NCBI GenBank assembly: GCA_029962745.1
Contig: CM057171.1
Span: 3,506,682 to 3,570,681 of the forward strand
Origin: Echinometra lucunter
Lineage: Eukaryota > Echinodermata > Echinoidea > Camarodonta > Echinometridae
Direction of reading: 5' to 3'
Length of the DNA stretch: 64,000 nucleotides
The position numbers were made by a program, and so were the translations under genes. Shown here one piece after another: positions 34,247 to 45,562 of this stretch (positions are counted from its first letter, which is position 1; every line of letters starts with the position of its first letter). A model generated the notes under the pieces. That model did no database searches. It was given only the letters and a program-made list of their open reading frames with translations, and was not told where the DNA came from.

Positions 34247-34933
34247 CGTGCCTTCTGCCCAAGGAAACGACAACAAGAACTTACAAGTTTACATTAATGG
34301 GTGCAGAGTTGTTGGCAGGGCGAACTGGCCGTGGTTGATTTTAAGTATTCTTCATGGGCATACTGAGATCTAGGTTTGAAGGCAAGTCAGGACGATGTCT
34401 AAGGGTCGGCCTGAGGACCTGCTGATATGCAGCATACAGGTTGAGTGGACCGGTATCATTGAAAATCTCCCAATCGAATTTTAGTTCCGGTCCTCTCTTG
34501 GTTCTTCTAGAAAATACCGTACCCTTGGTGAAAGGAAATCAGTCTCTGTTAAATAACCCTTAATGATGGGTAAAAGAACAAGCAAATGAATTGATTTCAA
34601 AAAATGAAAAGAAAAAAAAATCTCCCTATTCGAAAATTGATCCTTCTCTCCCCCACCCCCTCCTCCCCTTTTCATCGAAGTCCTGGGCTACGCCACTTGA
34701 CTCGATGAAAGTCTGAGAACAAATCAACGCTCACATCTTGTCGCCACGTTGCTGAAATTAGCGACTTAATCTTGCCAATTTGGATTTCTATATCTGCTCG
34801 GGGTGATAATGAAAATGAGCGCCGCGCTCAGGCATAGATGAGGGGAATGAATGTAGATGAAGAAGAATCCGAGGGCGTATTTGAAGGAGAGGAAAAGGGG
34901 GAGAATTTTTCACTCCTGGCAGTTTTCCGACTT
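34247..34933. other. Unassigned
   Basis: A CCTGGGCTACGCCACTT word at 34682-34698 follows a C-rich stretch, as at other TACGCCAC sites. No gene is supported. Confidence 0.45.
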
Positions 34934-35327
34934 GGGGAGGGGGGGGGGGTCCAAAAAGCTGTTCGTAAAGTTATGAATTACTTTACGAATGACTTGAATA
35001 TGGAAAGTCAAAAGGAATTCTCGATCATTATAAATTACGTCAGCTAAAGGTGAAATACGCAGAGGTAGACTAACATTAATTCTGTTTACAAATATTTCTA
35101 TTAAATTGTGGCAAAAATATACTTCGCAATAGAAATATTTGTAAACAGAATTAATGTTAGTCTACCTCTGCATATTTGCCACAATTTCATTGGGATTCTG
35201 GGAAATGCAGTCACACTTTGTTAAAACGTCAGGGAAAAAAAACGTTGGGCTTCACATTTGGCACTTCATATTCAGGTTGTTCGTAAAGTCATACGAAACT
35301 TTACGAACAGCTTTATGAAACACACCC
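34934..35327. mobile_element. GTTCGTAAAG MITE, family B (copy B1)
   Basis: Terminal inverted blocks AAAAAGCTGTTCGTAAAGTT and AACTTTACGAACAGCTTT are followed inward by further GTTCGTAAAG/TTTACGAA words. It is homologous, in opposite orientation, to 35630-35957. The left GGGGTGTTTCAT end has become a G run. Inside is a 44-bp perfect inverted duplication (35059-35102 with 35128-35171) that is absent from B2. No ORF. Confidence 0.85.
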
Positions 35328-35366
35328 AAGGAAAGCAGCCCTCAGACCGTGAATCATGTTTCATTA

Positions 35367-35483
35367 AACTTGTTATCAATAACGAGTTGCAATAACTGTT
35401 ATAAGTTATTGGAATCCTTTGCCTCTGATTGGCTGATAGCAAATTTATCATAGAAATGCTGCAGTTGTAACTGATAACAAGTT
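35367..35483. mobile_element. AACTTGTTATCA MITE (family C)
   Basis: AACTTGTTATCAATAACGAG at the left and CTGATAACAAGTT at the right are inverted. The interior has CTCTGATTGGCTGATAGC, which resembles the CAGCCAATCAGA block of family A. It lies between B1 and B2, making a cluster of three MITEs in about 1 kb. Confidence 0.65.
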
Positions 35484-35629
35484 GAGCCCAAATATCTAGC
35501 GGCTCGTTGGGAAAACTCCCTCAAGTCCCCTTGGAAGGTGCACTCCCGAGTTTACGTAATCATTTGCAAATCATTACTCAAATAATGGCAAACTTGCTCT
35601 TAGAAACGCACGTAAGGTATTCTCATACC

Positions 35630-35957
35630 GGGGGTGTTTCATAAGCTGTTCGTAAAGTTACATATGACTTTTAATACGAACGACTTGAATATGAAATGCC
35701 AAATGGGATGCCCAGAGTTTTTTCAACACGTTTTAACAAAATGTGACTGCATTTCACATAATCTCAATTAAATTGCGGCAAAAAATATGCTTCGCACTAA
35801 TTTTTTTTTGCAGACAATAGTAATCTTAATCTACGTCTGAACATTTCACTGTTAGCTGATGCAATTTATAATGATAGAGAATCCCATTTGGCTTGCCATA
35901 TTCAAGTTGTTCGTAAAGTCATTCGTAACTTTACGAACAGCTTTATGAAACACCACC
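35630..35957. mobile_element. GTTCGTAAAG MITE, family B (copy B2)
   Basis: Begins GGGGGTGTTTCATAAGCTGT, ends ACAGCTTTATGAAACACC; subterminal GTTCGTAAAGT words are inverted at both ends. It is inverted relative to B1 and preserves the unduplicated centre, so it serves as reference for the rearrangement in B1. Confidence 0.85.
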
Positions 35958-36240
35958 AGGACCTTTAAAAAGCTGGTCCCTTGCCATATCATCGTCAGCT
36001 GAGATATTTTACCCCCCTCCCGCTCGCCCCCTCCCTAATAACAAAATCTGGATACGCCACCGAAGGGACCCAAAGGGTGTAGGACGACTATCGCACTTGT
36101 AGAAAGTGCAATAGTAGGGTCTAACTAATTGAATAACTTCCGTCCCATGTCACTATTGATTCACGGGAAAGCTCACCGGTAAAGCGAATGAAAATATACG
36201 TTTCCCGTAGGAGAGCATATTCTGGGTTTCCGCCCTGACA
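35958..36240. other. Unassigned
   Basis: CTGGATACGCCACCG at 36048-36062 is another instance of the TACGCCAC word after a C-rich stretch. No gene. Confidence 0.45.
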
Positions 36241-36640
36241 AATATGGGGAGTAGCCCGGGGTGGGGTGCGGTCGAGAGGAGGGGGTGAAAGGAAGGGGAA
36301 TTAAAAAGAAAGTTGAAAGAGAAAAATATATAATACTATACTCAGAGAAGTTTGTAATAATATATGCAAGTATACTAGTGGAGGTATAGACGGGCAAGAA
36401 AATATGGGAAGTCGTCCTGAGTGGGGTGGGGTGGGGTGGGTTGGGTGGGATAAGAAGAGAGGGTGATCAAAGAGAGGCATTTTATTGAAGCGGAAAACAT
36501 TATACTTTGCTCAAAGAAAATTGTAATCTATCCAGGAAGCATGGAGGAGATATAGCGGGGGGGGGGGGGGGTATGGGGAGCAGCAGGGGTAGGGTGGGGT
36601 CAATAGCAGGTTGCGATGAAGGAGGGAGTCTGAATACTAC
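36241..36640. repeat. G-rich imperfect tandem repeat, ~160-170 bp units
   Basis: Units starting ATATGGGGAGTAGCC (36242), ATATGGGAAGTCGTCC (36402) and GTATGGGGAGCAGC (36571) share order: GGGGTGGGGT block, A-rich block with TACTWTRCTCARAGAA, then GGAGRTATAGMGGG. The G blocks (36420-36450 and 36558-36600) could form G-quadruplexes on the plus strand. Confidence 0.75.
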
Positions 36641-37794
36641 AAAAATATACAAATGAACAGTTATAGGTAGGAAATCATGCAGGGAAAGTATGAAAGTAGG
36701 GAAGAAAACTTTTTAGAGTGTATAGCAGAAAGATGACGACAGAATGATGAATGTGGAGAAAGGAGGGGAAGGACCAAGAGAAGGAGACAGAGAAAGAGAC
36801 AAAGAAAGCGTGACAGGTAGAGATTGAAGAAGATAATACAGTGAGAAACCAGGGATGAAATAATGTCTGTTGAAAGGGTGGGGTGCAAAGAATTAGGAGC
36901 ACAGTAGTGAATACAGAAATTAATGCGTAGGGATGGGGCGACAAAGTCACAAAAATATCCGACCAGTAAAGAAAATAGAAAAAAAAAATGGGGAAAACAA
37001 ACTAAGTCTCATATTTTGGAGGGCGACTTTTTTAAACAAAAATTTTGACGGAAGAGGGGGCTCACCAACACAAATTTGAGCACTATTTCTTGTGTTACTC
37101 AAGATTGCTTATTTGCGTTTTGTGGGGAGAGACGAGGAAAAGGGCTTGGGTAAATGGTGGAATTCAAACATTGTACTTAACATGGTTTAATACCACCCAT
37201 GACATATATGAGCTTAGGAATGAAATCTTGCTGCCAATATTGCAATTAAGAACAGGAGAAGGGATATATTCATTTCAAAAGAAACGGAAAGCCAAAATGA
37301 GAATTAAATAACTCGGAAAAACAAGGAAAATATAATTAATGTCTGTGAAATGTCTGCACCTGTTTGTTTTCGTCCGATGCTAACTCTTACCGAATCCCGA
37401 TTTGTGTATAGCTTGAGTTTATTCCTCCCGAGTATAACCGCCTGGAAGGCCGCCTAACCTGCAAACTTCCTCCCTTCTCCTTCAACCAGTAAGCATAAAG
37501 GACGGATTGCGTTAGTCGAAATTGATTACAAATCAGGATCAACGCTAATTCAAAGACGCGTGTATAGGCTCCAGCTTGAAATCTTATTGAGAAATCAAGG
37601 TGGAAGGTTTTAAGTTTCGGGCTGATTAAATACATCCATATTATATGGTCACGGAATTGAGTTTAATGCTGAGGGCGAGGAGGGGAAAGGGGCGGGATGT
37701 GTTGATTAGTCATCGTGTTTCATTGGATTGGTATGTTGAATAAAAAGCTGTATTTAATATAAACTTCCTTCACAAATGCTCTGAAAAAAACTAT
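36641..37794. other. Unassigned
   Basis: Purine-rich 36650-36850, otherwise unremarkable. A minus segment at 37391-37449 with a GTAAGA donor is open in two frames and was not promoted. Confidence 0.45.
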
Positions 37795-37912
37795 ACTGGA
37801 AACACCCCCTTCCCCCTTTCTTCCCACCCCACCCCTCCCCTCCCCCCGACCCCTTCCCAATTTCTTCCCACCCCACCCCTCCCCTCCCCCGGCCCCTTCC
37901 CCCTCCCCGCAT
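37795..37912. repeat. C-rich tandem duplication, 44-bp period
   Basis: TTTCTTCCCACCCCACCCCT at 37817 is repeated at 37861, each followed by CCCCTCCCC blocks. The reverse strand has many GGG/GGGG runs, suitable for G-quadruplex formation. Confidence 0.85.
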
Positions 37913-38489
37913 ATGGTCTACAATGACTGTGTCGGAGGATGGAAACAGGCATGGCAAACTTACTGTGGACTGCGACGAAAGGAATAATGTAATACAATAT
38001 TATTTTTGAAAGAAACTTTTAAACAGAAAATATGGACTATTACAAAAGAGCTGAGGAGAATTATATTGTGGGGAAGATGAAAAATGATAAGACTCCCTCA
38101 GAGGCGGACTAGCCATGAGGAATTTGAGGGAGGAGTTTTCTCCATGGGCCTCTAGATATTTCAGCGTGAGGGACGGTCCGTAATCTGAAGGCCGGTTAAA
38201 TGGAGTTTGAGTTGGCCGGTCACAAGGAAATTATTCAACCAAATTTTCGGTCTCAGCCCGCTTCTTGGCCCCTAACAGAACTGCCCAGCTATCTTGGTCG
38301 CTGCGTTCCCTCGCGTTCATCAATCTAATAAGAAAGGTCACCTCCCCATCCACCCACCGCCCCCCCCCCCCCTGCAACAAAAAAGAAAATAGAAAGAAAA
38401 GTATCTTCATAGCTAGACCGACGCAAACCATACTACGTCAGAGGTCATCATTAGGGCGATTCACCTTATGGGGATGCTTTCACGTCAAC
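37913..38489. other. Unassigned
   Basis: Poly(C) at about 38359-38371; no gene is supported. Confidence 0.45.
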
Positions 38490-38493
38490 TTAA

Positions 38494-38565
38494 CCCGTTA
38501 ACTATACTTACTAATTCTCTAATTCTCAAAGGTTTAATGCTATAGGGTTTCCCGGAGGCAAAGGG
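38494..38565. repeat. 72-bp TTAA-bounded micro-element (candidate)
   Basis: TTAA at 38490-38493 and 38566-38569 enclose a segment that starts CCCGTTAAC and ends GGAGGCAAAGGG, an imperfect CCC/GGG inverted pair like the window's piggyBac-type MITEs. Confidence 0.35.
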
Positions 38566-38569
38566 TTAA

Positions 38570-39139
38570 GATACATGCATAACAGCTATGTAGACATGGT
38601 TGAAAAATAATGATGCTGCGACAAAAGCCCTAAATGGTTTTTAATAGCCCTCTATGTGATGCTTACAATGTCACCATTAACACAGTTGACATGAAACATA
38701 CATACATTCCTTTCACATAATCCTTCTTAATCGGTTGTTTTCTTAAGAGTACATTTATCAAAATGACGACGAGCTTCTAATGTTTTCCTGCTCATTTTTT
38801 TTTCTTTGTCTGGTGCCCACTAAGCAATGTAAGTGAACTCGAAAGTTTTGGTTTTGTTTCATGGTTATCTGGTTACTGGTTTGTTTTACCCGAATGTTAA
38901 GAAATGCACGTTTGTAAATAAGCAGTCAGAGGACCGGCAGCTATGAGTCCTCTTCGAGGGGCCTTATTGTGACATACTCGGGCAATATCTTTGTTTTGTT
39001 TTGTTTTGTTTTGTAATCATCATCATCATCATGGTTAGTGTATCATTTCTTCTTTTTTGTTGTTGTCCGGCTGAATGGTGCGGACAGGTGACCGGAGGTG
39101 TCGACTGGTGCTGTATTTTTTTTTCTTCTGTTTTTTTCA
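38570..39139. other. Unassigned; TTTTG pentamers
   Basis: (TTTTG)n at 38991-39014 followed by a short CAT tract, after a GAGTCCTCTTCGAGGGGCC hairpin-bearing block (38945-38963) that resembles a retroelement 3' UTR. No coding region. Confidence 0.45.
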
Positions 39140-39414
39140 AATAACTCGTAGTATTCAGACCTCAGTTGCTATACCCCAATATTCAAGAGATGAGAAATTG
39201 TATATATTTTTTGTTTTACATTTTTTTCATTAGTTCTATTTAAATTTTGAATGCATTTGAAACTCGACAGTTCAATGAAGAATACGTGCTTGAATAATGC
39301 ATACCGTATTTACAATGTATAAATGTGATGTACATGTACTTTGCATTATATTTGTTTATGTGTTGTTATTGAAATCAATAAAATCCCTGTGGAGGGAAAA
39401 ATATTGAAAAAAAA
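39140..39414 (+). repeat. Candidate retroelement or transcript 3' end
   Basis: A T-rich stretch leads to CAATAAAATCC (39376-39386, AATAAA signal), then GGAGGGAAAAATATTG and an A9 tract that passes directly into a trinucleotide array. The layout is that of a polyadenylated insertion or processed 3' end; coding sequence was not found upstream. Confidence 0.4.
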
Positions 39415-39612
39415 ATCATCATCATCATCATCAACATCATCATCATCATCGTCATCATCGTCATCATAATCATCATCATCATCATCACCACCACCGCCAC
39501 CACCGCCACCACCGCCACCACCGCCACCACCGCCACCACCACCACCACCACCACCACCATCAACACCACCAACACCACCAACACCACCACTACCACCACT
39601 ACCACCACCATA
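39415..39612. repeat. ATC then CAC/CGC trinucleotide array
   Basis: (ATC)n to about 39487, then (CAC/CGC)n to 39610. Poly-Gly/Asp and poly-Val/Met frames on the reverse strand are shadows. Confidence 0.95.
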
Positions 39613-40560
39613 TTTTGGAGATTGAAATTTAGGTTTACATTGAGACTTTAGTACTAGTTCAATATATGATTTCAGCTTCTTAAGGTAGACTCTAATCATG
39701 ATTGAAAGAAAGTCTTAAAGAATCATTTTTCGTGTTCTTAGACACAGCTCTCGGGAGGGCAAATTTTCAAAAACAATTATTTCTTTTAAGCAGTTTTAGG
39801 ACCCATTAATAACCCAAGCATAGATTCCAATCAAAAGCACCAACGGGATTGCTGCACCTACAGTAATGCTTTAGCATTTTGTTGTTTTTGTCTTCGAAAG
39901 AATTCTTACGTCCCAAATGTCCTTTTATCTCATGCATATCAGGAAACCTCTCTTTTTTTTTTCCTTTGGTCGTTATGATGTCTGGGTTTCTTTGGTGCGT
40001 CTGGAGTGGTTTTTATTTATAGATTTATCTTCGCTTGTCCATATTTTGTTTTGTTTGTTTCTACGAGAATAAAGCAAATAGTACATTCGATTTGGACATT
40101 CTTTTAAAAGAAAATTGAGGAATTGGCTTTATTTGTTTTCTCGTAATTTAGGTAGATATGGGGGTCAATTATTGCATGAAGTACGTGTGCTGGTAAATTA
40201 TATAACTTCTTCAAGAATTCGGCTTCACGATCGGTATCAAATATCCCCAATAAAAATAAAAAAGCAGTACTAATGATTCATGGGTTTGAATAAAATTTCG
40301 TATTCTAGTCAAGTGCACTTTGGACTTTCGTAATATTGATAGATGATTATTTCATAATTTACATGCAACACTTTCATAACCGTTTTTCTAATGTACAGAC
40401 TAATGTTAATATTTCCTGAATCTTTGCTGATTCTAGATAATCGGCAGGAGAATACCTATTCCTAACGCTATTAAAGATAACGAGGAAAAGTTGGGTGATG
40501 GTCTGAATCGACCACTGATTTGATTTGAAAAAAATATAATTTCGCCTTGAAGTCATACTA
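39613..40560. other. Unassigned
   Basis: AT-rich; nothing supported. Confidence 0.45.
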
Positions 40561-40586
40561 ATTTTCATAAGCACGATTTTCAACGA

Positions 40587-40862
40587 TTACGTTAAATCTG
40601 GAACATCTACAAATCTGCCTGACCTATTTTCTAGTTGAAATGAGACAAATATGGGATGAAACTGAGCGAAAAGAACGTCCAACAAATAGAGTAAGATATC
40701 ATCGGTTGGATTGTGGATAATAACGACTGCTCTTTTAGCAGGCGGCCTTGACCATGGTGTTAACCGGTATCGGAGAATCTCTGACGATAATCTGCAAGAA
40801 ATGTCGACGATTTCCAGCCCGCTCCAAAGGCAGTACGCCAGTAGCGATGGTTGTGTTTTCAC
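40587..40862 (-). other. Uncharacterised open frame, 91 codons
   Basis: The reverse strand is open for about 90 codons (GTG start only) over 40587-40862, and the plus strand is also open at 40711-40965. The patch is slightly GC-richer and has mixed residue composition. No domain, splice context or homologue was recognised, and simultaneous openness of both strands lowers the coding case. Confidence 0.2.
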
Positions 40863-40965
40863 GACAAAATCTTCCGTGAATCAAATTGATATCTTATTCG
40901 CTGTCCAACGGTTTACTGTATTTGTTCAGGCATTTAAACGCGGATTAAGATATCACACATTATAA

Positions 40966-42702
40966 AGAGAAAACCTTCATGATAGTTATAAACTCGAATT
41001 TGATTTTAAAAAAAATCGGAGATATTCACTTGATTAACTCATACCAAAAAACGCAGAGAAAAAAAAATCATTTTGAAATTGAATGGACGGCAAAGATGAT
41101 TTATATGCAGTTTTGTTAACAATAAAAACAAGAACAACAACAACAACAACAAAACACCTACCAGAGCACTGATGTCAGCCAGTGATCTTCTCCGTCTCAA
41201 CATATTCCCTGTATTCAATTAATCGTAGATAAGCCGGAGAGCAGCTTCTAAATAATACTGGAATGATTTACCACTAAGAACTGGACAATCTTCACAAGAC
41301 AGGAAGGCCTTGAAAACACTTTTTTTTTTAAAATCAGTTTGTAGTTTTAAGATTATTCATTTATCTCCTTTTATAATTACATATATATATTATTGCTCAC
41401 TCAAGCATGAAATGTTTATGAGATATGTCAGAACAAACACACAGCAAAGGATGTTCCTCACAAACTGACATAAAAACACTTTTTTAAATTAAGTTTTAGT
41501 ATTAGCATTACTCTTTACCTTCCTGGTATCAACCACAACAAATACCAATTCTTGGCAAGACTGAATTTAGCACCCTCTCATAAAGTTACTTTTAATCATT
41601 CAAGAGTAAAATATTTTCGGATTTTTTGGTGTTATGTCATAGATGAGATCCCGGGGTATCCACAAATATAAACATTTCCTGTAAAAACATTTTTTTTTAA
41701 ATATGCGAAAAAATTTTCCCTATGATAATGCAAAATCTTTTTTGGGATGCACTTTATTTACGAACTGAATATATGGAAGAAGAAAGTACAAGGACAAGAC
41801 ATCGTACTTCTTTCGTCTTCGATAGTCCTCGTTTGTATTCAATCAATCGTTAAGTCATCTTACTATCTCTTTCTTGGTGAAATTTTAGGACAAAATATTT
41901 ATTTATAGGATGCAAAGGTTCAAGGCTTGTGGCAAAATGGAAAATATTTCGGATGCTTCATGACTAATGACCTATCTCACGAAAGTGACATGAAAAATGT
42001 TCATGAACTTTGGAGAAGTTTGGAGAAGTTTGGACAATTTTTTTTTTCTTAAATGGATGAAACCTTTATCTCTTCCGTGTAATTTAGTCGATCAATTGCC
42101 ATGTGGTTGGATTATGCGAAAGACTGACAAATTGGGAACAGTCAGCCAATAAAGGTTCACGTGAAAAGGGGGTCGATTTGACGGAGGGCTTTCTTCAAAA
42201 CAGTCAAAATAATGAATTAATATTCTTAGTCTCTGCTCCATAAAAACAAAAGTAAAAACTACAACAACATGGAAAATAGAAAAGATCTTAATAAACGAGA
42301 TTTCTTGAACAAATGAGAACAAAATAGTGCTAAGGTATTTGTTTGTTCGTTTTGTTTTGCTTTCGTTTGGTTTGGTTTATGATTTTTTTTTATTATTACT
42401 TTTGACCTGAATCTGCAAATATAATTATCTAAGGGAAGCGATCATCACCTGATCTGTACTTTTTTTTCTCCTTGATCCCACCTACTCATTTTGGCGTTTG
42501 ATTTCCTTTCAGGAGAAGGAAAAGGAAATCGAGAGTAACATGTAGAAATAACAGTCTCAGATATAGGTTGTGGAGGAGGCAAGATTTCTAAAATAGATTA
42601 CTGTCTACGTCTTCTTCTAACCATCAATTTTGAAGTTGCCAAGGGAACTTAACATGCTTAACATGTTTTATTGTTTATACTCATAGATTTCTGAGTGTCG
42701 TT
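40966..42702. other. Unassigned
   Basis: AT-rich; (CAA)n of about 25 bp at 41129-41153; no gene is supported. Confidence 0.45.
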
Positions 42703-42703
42703 T

Positions 42704-42744
<41 letters not shown>

Positions 42745-42960
42745 CTATCTCTCCCTCTATATCTATCTTTGTCTCTTTTCTCTCCCTCTCCCCCCCCCCC
42801 CCCTCGCTTAGACTGTAGAATTAGGTATTATATCTCCCTCTCTATTATATCTCCCTCTCTATATTTCTCCCTCTCCCTCCTCTCCCCCCCCCCCTTTTCC
42901 CTCTCTCTTTCTCTCACCCCTCCTTTGTACTTTCTCGTTTGTACTTTCTCGTTTGTAGTA
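42703..42960. repeat. CT, CTAT and poly(C) low complexity
   Basis: (CT)n from 42703, (CTAT)n 42726-42750, C runs at about 42791-42803 and 42886-42894, and CT-rich sequence to 42930. Confidence 0.93.
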
Positions 42961-43704
42961 CAATGTCAGTCATCGTCCCATTCTTACACATTCAAAACAA
43001 TTTTATCCGCTTCCGTTTCATAACTCCATAAAACAGATAAAAGAAACTTTTCGAATCCCACACACGGCTTTGCGGGAAGAAAAGGCATTCTTGCGTCTGT
43101 ATTTCTTGAACAAATAAACGATAAAATAGAATTCAGCCACCGATGGTAAATCCAGAAAGCGATTATCATCATTGGCGATGTTTTCTTTATCAACTTTGAC
43201 AATTCAATTAACTTTCAGTCATCAAAAGAGAGAGAAAAAATGGGCGACGCATATTTCGACAAACCTATCCGCCCACCTTGGTTTGACATCAGACGAGCAG
43301 AACAAAAAAGTAGAGGAAAAGGAGGACAAGGAGAAACTATTTCTTGGTCTGTTTCTCAAAAGCAAACCATTGCCTTAGATGTGGTTCAGCCGTAATGCTT
43401 CCCAATCCCTTTGAAAATAAATGCCAAGGCGAGATATTTCTGGGAGGGTTATTCTGCCAAGTTGACGGGAGCTTCTAGGATGGATTTTAAGGATGATCCG
43501 TTCGCGAGATATCTTCTAATATTAAGCGGTGTGGGTTCTCCCCACTCGTATTACTAGTACGACAAACAACCATAGTACACTCCCAGATTCCCCTTTTCCT
43601 CTTTTTTTATGAAAAAAAAAAAATCACAATGTATTTACCTCTTTCTCCGATCAGCCCAGCATGACCTGTTCACATATGGCGCAAGTAGCGCCAATTCCGC
43701 TTAC
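42961..43704. other. Unassigned
   Basis: No gene is supported; short charged frames at 43172-43378 have no domain. Confidence 0.45.
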
Positions 43705-43839
43705 CCCAACCATGAACACCACCGTGACTGCGTGAATCCTGAGGTGCCCTCGTACAAAGTCCACACTTTCCACTCAGAAATACATTGAACTTGCAGTGCC
43801 GATGGGCATAAACAAGTAGGCTTACATGCAGAAGAAGAT
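43705..43839 (-). CDS. Exon-like Cys-containing frame, 45 codons
   Basis: On the reverse strand a TTTAATTGCAG acceptor (plus 43840-43850) and a GTAAGC donor (plus 43699-43704) enclose 135 nt open in one frame, with VYAHRHCKFNVFLSGKCGLC followed by an Arg/Ser/His/Gly-rich part. The KCGLC motif followed by an H-GG stretch faintly recalls chitin-active AA15-type secreted proteins, but the expected surrounding residues are absent. A second frame is also long. Function is unknown; it may be a decayed exon. Confidence 0.2.
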
Positions 43840-44247
43840 CTGCAATTAAATATCTCACTTCATATCCACCCAAGAGGAAGATGGGCAAGATGGAAGGGAT
43901 GGGGCATACAGTAAGCGAGCCAGTCAACAAAGTTCAAACGACCCCTCTATGTACACGTTCTAGGCTTTGTTGAAATAAGTTTTGACACGAATAGGTTGAT
44001 AATCGAGTTCCTGCTTTACACTTGGACATATTCCCGACGGAATGCTGACAGAAAAACACCTATGTCTCCCACGGGACGTTTGCGGGTTCAGGGGGCACCA
44101 CCCACCACCCCCCCCCCCCCCTCTCTCCCTTAAAACCTATAACACCATACTGTATGTACACTAAATGTGCCCCTCCCATTTTTTCTCTCTCCCTCATTTT
44201 TTTTTTCAATTGTTTTTCTTCCTGTAAGTTATTTTTCCCAAATTAAT
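43840..44247. other. Unassigned
   Basis: Poly(C) at about 44108-44121; no gene. Confidence 0.45.
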
Positions 44248-44266
44248 AGCTTGTTTATCATAATTA

Positions 44267-44303
<37 letters not shown>

Positions 44304-44420
44304 CATTATTATTATCATTATTATTATTATTATTATTATTATCATTATTATTATCATTATTATTATCATTATTGCTTTTATTATTATTATGATTATCATC
44401 ATCAACATCATCATCATTAA
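44248..44420. repeat. ATT/ATC trinucleotide array
   Basis: (TTA)n with ATC interruptions over about 165 bp; Ile and Asn frames are shadows. Confidence 0.96.
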
Positions 44421-44634
44421 TTCTTACTTGCTTGCCTGCCTGCTTGTCAGAACTTTTTAAAAAGAATTTTGCCCTCTCCCCCTCCGCCAGACAATGACCC
44501 AGATCCGCCCCTTCCTGGGATGCACATTTGATTTTGAATTCCAAACAATTTCCAACGGAAATGAAAAACGTCCTTCTCATCGATATGGGCGATAAAATAC
44601 AATTATATCTACATACCAACAGACGATTTTCGTG

Positions 44635-44648
44635 GTTACCATGGTAAC
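44635..44648. promoter_or_regulatory. Palindromic X-box-like site
   Basis: GTTACCATGGTAAC is a perfect 14-bp palindrome that satisfies the RFX-family X-box pattern. A half-site-like GTTGTCATGGTTAA follows 12 bp later. No promoter or gene is visible next to it. Confidence 0.3.
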
Positions 44649-45282
44649 AACACTGGTTGTCATGGTTAAAGTATTATTTACTTTTTTTTCAAAGAGTGGG
44701 TACAAAAGAAAGAACATGAAGAAGAGAAACTTTAAGAGTGAATTCGTCAAACCAAATGCTTGACTTTACACGCAAAGGATAGAATCATATTAAAGAGATT
44801 CATCAATTCAACTAAAATCAAGGGGAGTAAGAGAATTTGAGAGGTGGAGAGAGGTGGAAAGAGATAGAAAGGGAAATAAATATTATTATATACACTGGCG
44901 TACTGGAGGGGGGGGGCTTGGGGGGGCGCCAGCCCCCCCAAATAAATTTCAACCATGGTTTATTTTCAATTTTATATAAGTGTTATCACACGAATTTCAT
45001 TACTTCTCCCTAGACTCCATTTCTACTGTTAAGTAACGCATTCACAATTTCCCAAATAGCATGCATAGCAAGGCAGAAAACACGCATAATATCATTGCTA
45101 ATGTGTTTTATGATATAACACTTGGTTTTATCTGTTTATCTGACAATGGATTCAAACTTTGATAATGAATATTCTTAGATTTACCAAAACTAGACACGGG
45201 CTTTAAGTTTGCAGTCCCAAATAGTGTTCTTTTACAGAGTTGCAAACCATCAATACTGCAAAAAACTCCTTTGCCATGGGAG
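44649..45282. other. Unassigned; G-rich GGCGCCAGCCCCCC block
   Basis: ACTGGCGTACTGGAGGGGGG at 44894-44913 with GGCGCCAGCCCCCC at 44927-44940 looks like a fragment of the TACGCCAC repeat family. No gene is supported. Confidence 0.45.
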
Positions 45283-45562
45283 TGCACTTGCGTAGCCAGG
45301 GGGGGGGGGGGACGATGGGGGCGGTCACCTCTCCAAAACACCAACAAAAAAGAAAGAAAAAGTAGAAGGAAAAAAAACAGAAGCGAGAAAAGAAAAAAGG
45401 TAAGAGAATGTAGGAAGAGCGGGAGCAGACAAGGAACAATTCAAAGAAACGTCGGAGCTTCCGCGCTTCGCGCGGGAGGGGGAAAACTCCCCCTTACTGG
45501 ACCCTCCCCCCTAGGGAGCGACCGCCCCACTAAAATGAAATCCTAGCTACGCCACTGTGGGA
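45283..45562 (-). repeat. TACGCCACTG/CGCGCTTCGCGCG repeat (copy 1)
   Basis: Bounded by TTGCGTAGCCAGGGG (45288) and the inverted CCTAGCTACGCCACTG (45542-45557). The right half has TCGGAGCTTCCGCGCTTCGC then GGGAGGGGG and CCCCCTAGGGAGCG. The left half is an A-rich insertion. Its GC-rich half recurs at 45821-45905. Confidence 0.65.

Noticed and set aside
43664..43690. 27-nt collagen-like (Gly-X-Y) exon on the minus strand before GTAAAT
   Set aside because: Three triplets only, weak acceptor and no other Gly-X-Y exons in the window.
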